A stretch of 7,169 nucleotides of DNA, from NCBI GenBank assembly GCA_030613045.1, contig JAUWMS010000124.1, positions 1-7,169 of the forward strand, in the 5' to 3' direction. Positions 5,065 to 7,169 of this stretch are shown in pieces. The notes beneath the pieces are model-generated. The model was not told the DNA's origin, did no database searches, and worked only from the letters and a program-made list of their open reading frames with translations. Source of the DNA: Candidatus Latescibacterota bacterium (GTDB lineage: Bacteria > Latescibacterota > 4484-107). A program made the position numbers and the translations under genes. Every line of letters begins with the position of its first letter. The first letter of the stretch is position 1.

Positions 5065-6225
5065 TCATCTTCCCACAGCCGGGAGCAACTCGGTCGGCTC
5101 TCCCAACAGGAACGATCCTTTTTGAATCCACTCCTTCAAGGTCCCGGCGATCTCCCGCGCTTTGCTGTAACTCGACATGGAAGCGGTGGGAATTTCCTTT
5201 CCCATCAAGGTGATCCGGCCGCTTCGGAGGGAGCGATAGTCTATCTCGCCCAGCGTTTCCGGTCTGGCATTGGGGTACGCGTCGCTGTAGTCCACGATGG
5301 GCGCCACGATGTCCTCGTCCCGGATCGCGGTGTGCCGGACGATATCCTCGTTGAGGATGGGGATGGGCACGCCGATGCCGACCATGAGCGAAGCGCCGTA
5401 GCCCAAGAGACTGACGCCCACCAGCCATTCCGGATGCATCTGCTTGAGATCGCCCACCACGCTCAACGTGCCCGCGCCTCCCTTCGGCACGCCGAGGGCA
5501 TTCCGTTCGGGATCCGGATCGTGCTGAGTGCCGGGCCAGAACACATATCCCACGCCGCCGCCGAGAAAGATACGCGTTCCGATGCCGATGGTCTTGAAAA
5601 AGGGATCGTTCATCAGCGGCGAAAGTTGCCCCGCGCTGGAATAATTGGCGTTGCCCATATGCGGCTTCAGCACGCCCAAATAGGTATAGATCGTCTTATC
5701 GGAACCATTTACGGCCACGTTGTAGTTCTGATACGCATTTCTCGGACTGAGCAACGTGGCGTCCTTCAGGTCGTGGATCGTGAGGTCCTTCTCGAATTCT
5801 TTTCGGGGATAACAATCGGTGCCGTAAGAGGTGGCCTTGAGATGAATCGGTTTTCCGGCCACGAGATCCTGAATGAGGTGCCCGCCGCCGTATCGAAACT
5901 CGCCGGGATGCTCGCTGTTGAGCGGATCGTGCTCCGGCATCTCCGTGGCCCCGACGTAGATATCCACCGCCGCCAACCCGCCATACGCGGCGATCTCATT
6001 GAGCCACGCCTTCTGAATCCGTATCTTCGGCGTGGTATGCCCGATATTCAGAACGGCCCCGGAGGAGCACATCGCGCCGAAAGTGCCCGTGGTCACCACG
6101 TCCACTTCCCGTGCGGCCCTCGCGCTCCCCTTCTCCTCCACGAGGTCAATGATCTCCTCCGCCGTCACCACCACCGCCTGGCCCTTGGCAATCTTCTCGT
6201 TGATCTCCTGAAACGTTTTCGGCAT
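5065..6225 (-). CDS. Homocysteine biosynthesis protein, DUF39/COG1900 (aspartate semialdehyde sulfurtransferase)
   Basis: The family makes homocysteine from L-aspartate semialdehyde using sulfide-derived sulfur, replacing the activated-homoserine route; function was shown genetically for MA1821 of Methanosarcina acetivorans. The protein is 386 aa from the ATG at 6225 and cytoplasmic, with no signal or membrane segment. Recognisable family stretches: TTGTFGAMCSSGAVLN (around Cys53), YGGGHLIQDLVAGK, GTDCYPRKE (around Cys138), GVGYVFWPGTQH and GVSLLGYGASLMVGIGVPIPI. Cys53 and Cys138 are the only cysteines in the protein, fitting the two-cysteine persulfide chemistry proposed for the family. The length matches the core domain alone; there is no CBS domain pair as seen in some homologues. 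A TTG at 6228 could start one codon earlier, but GGAGGGG at 6231-6237 is 5 nt from the ATG and only 2 nt from the TTG. The next gene downstream is its usual partner, the NIL ferredoxin. Confidence 0.95.
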   Translation of the reverse strand: MPKTFQEINEKIAKGQAVVVTAEEIIDLVEEKGSARAAREVDVVTTGTFGAMCSSGAVLNIGHTTPKIRIQKAWLNEIAAYGGLAAVDIYVGATEMPEHDPLNSEHPGEFRYGGGHLIQDLVAGKPIHLKATSYGTDCYPRKEFEKDLTIHDLKDATLLSPRNAYQNYNVAVNGSDKTIYTYLGVLKPHMGNANYSSAGQLSPLMNDPFFKTIGIGTRIFLGGGVGYVFWPGTQHDPDPERNALGVPKGGAGTLSVVGDLKQMHPEWLVGVSLLGYGASLMVGIGVPIPILNEDIVRHTAIRDEDIVAPIVDYSDAYPNARPETLGEIDYRSLRSGRITLMGKEIPTASMSSYSKAREIAGTLKEWIQKGSFLLGEPTELLPAVGR

Positions 6226-6230
6226 CAATT

Positions 6231-6237
6231 CCCCTCC
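6231..6237 (-). promoter_or_regulatory. Ribosome binding site of the DUF39 gene
   Basis: GGAGGGG on the minus strand, 5 nt before the ATG at 6225. It makes the ATG a better start than the adjacent TTG at 6228. Confidence 0.8.
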
Positions 6238-6267
6238 GAACTTAAACTTTCCTCAGACGCACCCTTT

Positions 6268-6360
6268 CACCACGGAATCTCACGGAAAACCACGGAAAAC
6301 ATTTCGCCCGTTTCAGTCTTTTCCGTGGTTTTCCGTGGTTATCCGTGGTAATCCGTGGTG
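6268..6360. repeat. Inverted repeat of CCACGGA(A/T) units, possible large hairpin
   Basis: The right arm has four 10-bp direct units on the coding strand (ACCACGGATT, ACCACGGATA, then ACCACGGAAA twice; 6360 down to about 6320). The left arm carries the reverse complement. A perfect 19-bp inverted pair lies at 6281-6299 and 6319-6337 with a 19-nt loop, and an outer 9-bp pair at 6268-6276 and 6352-6360. In the transcript it begins 15 nt after the stop of the Ig-like gene, where a terminator or 3'-end stabiliser would sit. No U-run follows the stem, so it is not a canonical intrinsic terminator. No other element is seen in the 150-bp spacer 6226-6375 apart from the ribosome binding site at its left end. 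Confidence 0.88.
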
Positions 6361-6375
6361 AGCATTGTCCCTGGA

Positions 6376-7169
6376 CTACTTCGAAAATTCCAAGTTGATC
6401 TCCTCCGTCGTCCACCGGGATCGCACCGTAAGGGTATCCGGAAAGCTTACGATCCGCTCCGCGGGAACAAAAGGCTGGACCTGGCCTAAGCTCAATCGGC
6501 CGTTTTCGTCCTCGTCTCGAAAGGCGGACAGGGTGTAGGATCCCGGTAGCAATCCCCAAGTGTACGGGCCTTCCCCGGCCACGATGGTTTCGGTTCGCTC
6601 CTTTTTGCTCCCGACTTTCACAGCTTCTATGTGAAACGCCCCGGCGGCGGATTCCTTCCCGTCGGAGATATCGCCTGAAATAAATCCTAATGTATCCGCG
6701 GATAGGGTTCGAAAGGAGACCACAAAGACACTGTCGTCGGAGGCATTTCCCGTCCGGTCGAAGAACAGACCCGGATCCACTCGGAGACGGTGCGCGTCAC
6801 CTTCCTTCCAACCGCCCTCCGGCGAAAAGCAAAGGCGATTGGCGTCGGTCCAGCGCCACGCGCCAACAGGAGTCTCCGGAGGCGCTTCCCATAGAAACGC
6901 GCTGTCGGGAATCACCTCCCGCATCGCGTCGTCGAAAACCAGCGCTATCGGACGATCCGGGGAAACGACGCGGGCTTCTTTGGAAGGGGCGTAGGAAACC
7001 ACGTGCGGCTGCAGCGTATCCGAACGCGCGCTTCCGGTAAACGAAACAATGCGCGTCTCCTCGGATACGGGATACCCCCAAAGGTCGTGTCCGAAGACCG
7101 AGACTTTATACTCCGCTCCCGAATGCTGTGGCTCCGTATGAAGATGAATCTTTGAGGCTGTAATCGGCG
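6376..7169 (-). CDS. Ig-like (Big_5-type) surface or secreted protein, C-terminal part
   Basis: The frame is open from the right edge to a TAG at 6376-6378 and gives the last 263 residues; the start lies outside the window. A GTG at 7002 could give 208 aa, but the same frame upstream reads as related domain sequence, so the gene is longer. Fragment residues 1-53 look like the end of one Ig-like domain (YKVSVFG, then IVSFTGS and DTLQP). Residues 57-153 look like a full Big_5-type domain (AP..E..VVSPDRPIALVFDDAM, then FSPEGGW..G and a DRTGN near 137-141). Residues 158-262 form a further beta-rich domain with GPYTWGLLPGSYTLSAFRD and DENGRLSLG, as in prealbumin-like or carboxypeptidase-regulatory-like folds. 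Only one Cys (113). Such proteins are normally exported, often as lipoproteins, but the N-terminus is not visible. The function is unknown. A long inverted repeat starts just after the stop. Confidence 0.8.
   Translation of the reverse strand, partial: PITASKIHLHTEPQHSGAEYKVSVFGHDLWGYPVSEETRIVSFTGSARSDTLQPHVVSYAPSKEARVVSPDRPIALVFDDAMREVIPDSAFLWEAPPETPVGAWRWTDANRLCFSPEGGWKEGDAHRLRVDPGLFFDRTGNASDDSVFVVSFRTLSADTLGFISGDISDGKESAAGAFHIEAVKVGSKKERTETIVAGEGPYTWGLLPGSYTLSAFRDEDENGRLSLGQVQPFVPAERIVSFPDTLTVRSRWTTEEINLEFSK

Noticed and set aside
6030..6090. ApbE flavinylation site in the DUF39 protein (SSGAV)
   Set aside because: The residue after Ala is Val rather than Thr or Ser, the expected upstream Asp is missing, and the protein is cytoplasmic.
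5053..6351. Plus-strand open frame of 432 codons opposite the DUF39 gene
   Set aside because: It overlaps a clearly conserved gene, its product is rich in His and Arg with no recognisable domain, and it runs on through the inverted repeat. It is a GC-rich antisense shadow.
6268..6360. Canonical rho-independent terminator
   Set aside because: The stem is strong, but no run of U follows it in the coding-strand transcript, so it is listed as an inverted repeat only.
6226..6375. SAM or other methionine-related riboswitch ahead of the DUF39 gene
   Set aside because: The spacer consists mainly of the CCACGGA inverted repeat; no recognisable riboswitch core was seen.

Overview
The window holds six protein-coding genes, all on the minus strand and all reading right to left. 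I see no tRNA, rRNA, CRISPR array, transposase or phage gene. In order of transcription they are: (1) the C-terminal 263 codons of a secreted Ig-like (Big_5-type) protein that enters from the right edge; (2) a DUF39/COG1900 homocysteine-biosynthesis protein; (3) a NIL-domain 2x[4Fe-4S] ferredoxin; (4) a membrane-anchored ApbE FAD:protein FMN transferase; (5) a family 9 (heptosyltransferase-like) glycosyltransferase; and (6) a fused SecD-SecF translocase subunit that leaves at the left edge without its stop.

Organism: GC-rich codon use, clear Shine-Dalgarno sites and no archaeal traits indicate a bacterium. A GT9 enzyme suggests an LPS-bearing, Gram-negative envelope. A fused SecDF and a multi-domain Big_5 surface protein are common in the FCB group and its uncultured relatives. 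The DUF39 + NIL-ferredoxin pair is typical of anaerobes living with sulfide. My best guess is an anaerobic, probably uncultivated bacterium of FCB-like affinity; the phylum cannot be fixed from this window.

Function: genes 2 and 3 form the known two-gene module that makes homocysteine directly from aspartate semialdehyde and sulfur, bypassing activated homoserine. ApbE (gene 4) covalently flavinylates exported redox proteins; no target is visible here. Genes 5 and 6 are envelope housekeeping functions (surface glycan assembly, protein export).

The most unusual part is the DNA between the genes. All five spacers are 103-150 bp, long for same-strand neighbours, and all carry short-period repeats: 7-bp units in three spacers (TTTCACG, TGGTGAG, ATTTACA/ATTCACG and GCATTTT types), a 9-bp doublet in one, and 10-bp units forming a long inverted repeat in another. 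In three genes the stop codon lies inside or at the edge of a heptamer array. No clear promoter or canonical U-tract terminator was found, so the operon structure is undetermined.
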